A stretch of DNA of 6,536 bases from Campylobacteraceae bacterium (lineage in GTDB: Bacteria; Campylobacterota; Campylobacteria; Campylobacterales; Campylobacteraceae), in contig JAIRQK010000170.1 of assembly GCA_031256525.1 (NCBI GenBank), positions 1-6,536 on the forward strand, in the 5' to 3' direction. Numbering within the stretch: position 1 is the stretch's first letter; every line of letters starts with the position of its first letter. The position numbers and the translations under genes were made by a program. Shown here piece by piece: positions 6,149 to 6,536 of this stretch. The notes under the pieces are model-generated. The model was not told where the DNA came from and did no database searches. It was given only the letters and a program-made list of their open reading frames with translations.

Positions 6149-6156
6149 ATTATAAT
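6149..6156. promoter_or_regulatory. Overlapping divergent -10 elements (chaperone gene / gltX)
   Basis: The 8-bp palindrome ATTATAAT contains a perfect TATAAT on each strand: 6151-6156 on plus for gltX and 6154-6149 on minus for the chaperone gene. Predicted start sites near 6163 and 6142 would give leaders of about 53 and 22 nt. No extended -10 TG is present here, and no -35 is evident on either strand. Confidence 0.55.
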
Positions 6157-6158
6157 CT

Positions 6159-6184
6159 AAGTTTCTTAATAAGAAGTTTATTAA
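6159..6184 (+). repeat. Imperfect direct repeat in the gltX leader
   Basis: AAGTTTCTTAA (6159-6169) and AAGTTTATTAA (6174-6184) match at 10 of 11 bases with a 15-bp period. The same stretch also holds an odd-centred palindrome TTCTTA-A-TAAGAA (6163-6175). It lies at and just after the predicted gltX start site, so it could be an operator, or merely low-complexity AT-rich DNA. Confidence 0.4.
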
Positions 6185-6215
6185 GCATATTAAAGTAATT
6201 TTAAGGATTTTATCT

Positions 6216-6536
6216 ATGATAGTGACTCGTTTTGCTCCTTCGCCAACTGGATATTTACATATAGGCGGACTTAGAACGGCGTTATATAATTATTTATGGG
6301 CTAGAAAGAACAATGGAAAGTTTCTTCTTAGAATTGAAGATACTGATTTAAAAAGAAATTCGCAAGAGGCTGCAAAAGCGATAGAAGAGGCTTTTAAGTG
6401 GACTGGGCTTAGTTATGATGGGGAGATAGTATATCAATCAAGTAGATTTGAACTATATAAAGAGTATGTGCAAAAACTTCTTGATGATGATAAGGCGTAC
6501 TATTGCTATATGACAAAAGAGGAGTTAGATGAGCTT
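6216..6536 (+). CDS. gltX: Glutamyl-tRNA synthetase, N-terminal part (runs off the right edge)
   Basis: This enzyme attaches glutamate to tRNA using ATP. Only the first 107 residues are in the window. They show the class I start [20 protein letters not shown] with the HIGH-type ATP motif HIGG at 15-18 and the RIEDTD motif at 39-44. These are followed by the family segments [12 protein letters not shown] and [14 protein letters not shown] (94-107). Residues 97-99 read CYM, so the CxC zinc pair of the E. coli enzyme is absent, as in many GluRS. AAGGA at 6203-6207, 8 nt upstream, supports the ATG at 6216. Campylobacterota often carry two GluRS, one specialised for tRNA-Gln. The sequence here looks like the canonical Glu-specific type, but the discriminating anticodon-binding part is not visible. 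Confidence 0.95.
   Translation, partial: MIVTRFAPSPTGYLHIGGLRTALYNYLWARKNNGKFLLRIEDTDLKRNSQEAAKAIEEAFKWTGLSYDGEIVYQSSRFELYKEYVQKLLDDDKAYYCYMTKEELDEL

Overview
The window comes from an AT-rich bacterial chromosome (about one third G+C by eye). It most likely belongs to the Campylobacterota (Campylobacter/Sulfurimonas/Arcobacter lineage). The main reason is gene order: a divergent dcd / accB-accC pair, then a SurA-like periplasmic chaperone gene, then gltX. From memory this matches the Campylobacter jejuni neighbourhood (dcd, accB, accC, the SurA-like Cj1289, gltX), and dcd-accB-accC also sit together in Helicobacter pylori. I cannot fix the genus from the sequence alone.

Layout. Positions 1-3221 are all minus strand. 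Read in the direction of transcription they are dcd (dCTP deaminase), an unrecognised zinc-ribbon membrane protein 16 nt behind it, slyD (FKBP-type prolyl isomerase with a His/Cys-rich metal-binding tail), a short NtrC-like AAA+/Fis-type regulator whose start overlaps the end of slyD, and an unrecognised gene cut by the left edge. Positions 3330-5140 are the plus-strand accB-accC operon (biotin carrier and biotin carboxylase of acetyl-CoA carboxylase), whose stop and start codons share one base. A convergent gap with two perfect hairpins separates accC from a minus-strand SurA-like chaperone (5275-6120). gltX starts divergently at 6216 and runs off the right edge.

Functionally the right half is housekeeping: pyrimidine nucleotide supply, the first step of fatty acid synthesis, outer-membrane protein folding and tRNA charging. 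The left half is less ordinary. The NtrC-like protein keeps Walker A and the Fis-type helix-turn-helix, but has lost the GAFTGA sigma-54 contact loop and the Walker B acidic residues, so it is probably not a conventional sigma-54 activator. The membrane protein and the edge gene have no assigned role.

The most interesting non-coding signals are the two divergent intergenic regions. Each has a -10 hexamer that reads as a promoter on both strands over almost the same bases. At dcd/accB this sits inside a 9-bp-arm palindrome that supplies an extended -10 TGn on each strand. No mobile element, CRISPR array, tRNA or rRNA was seen.
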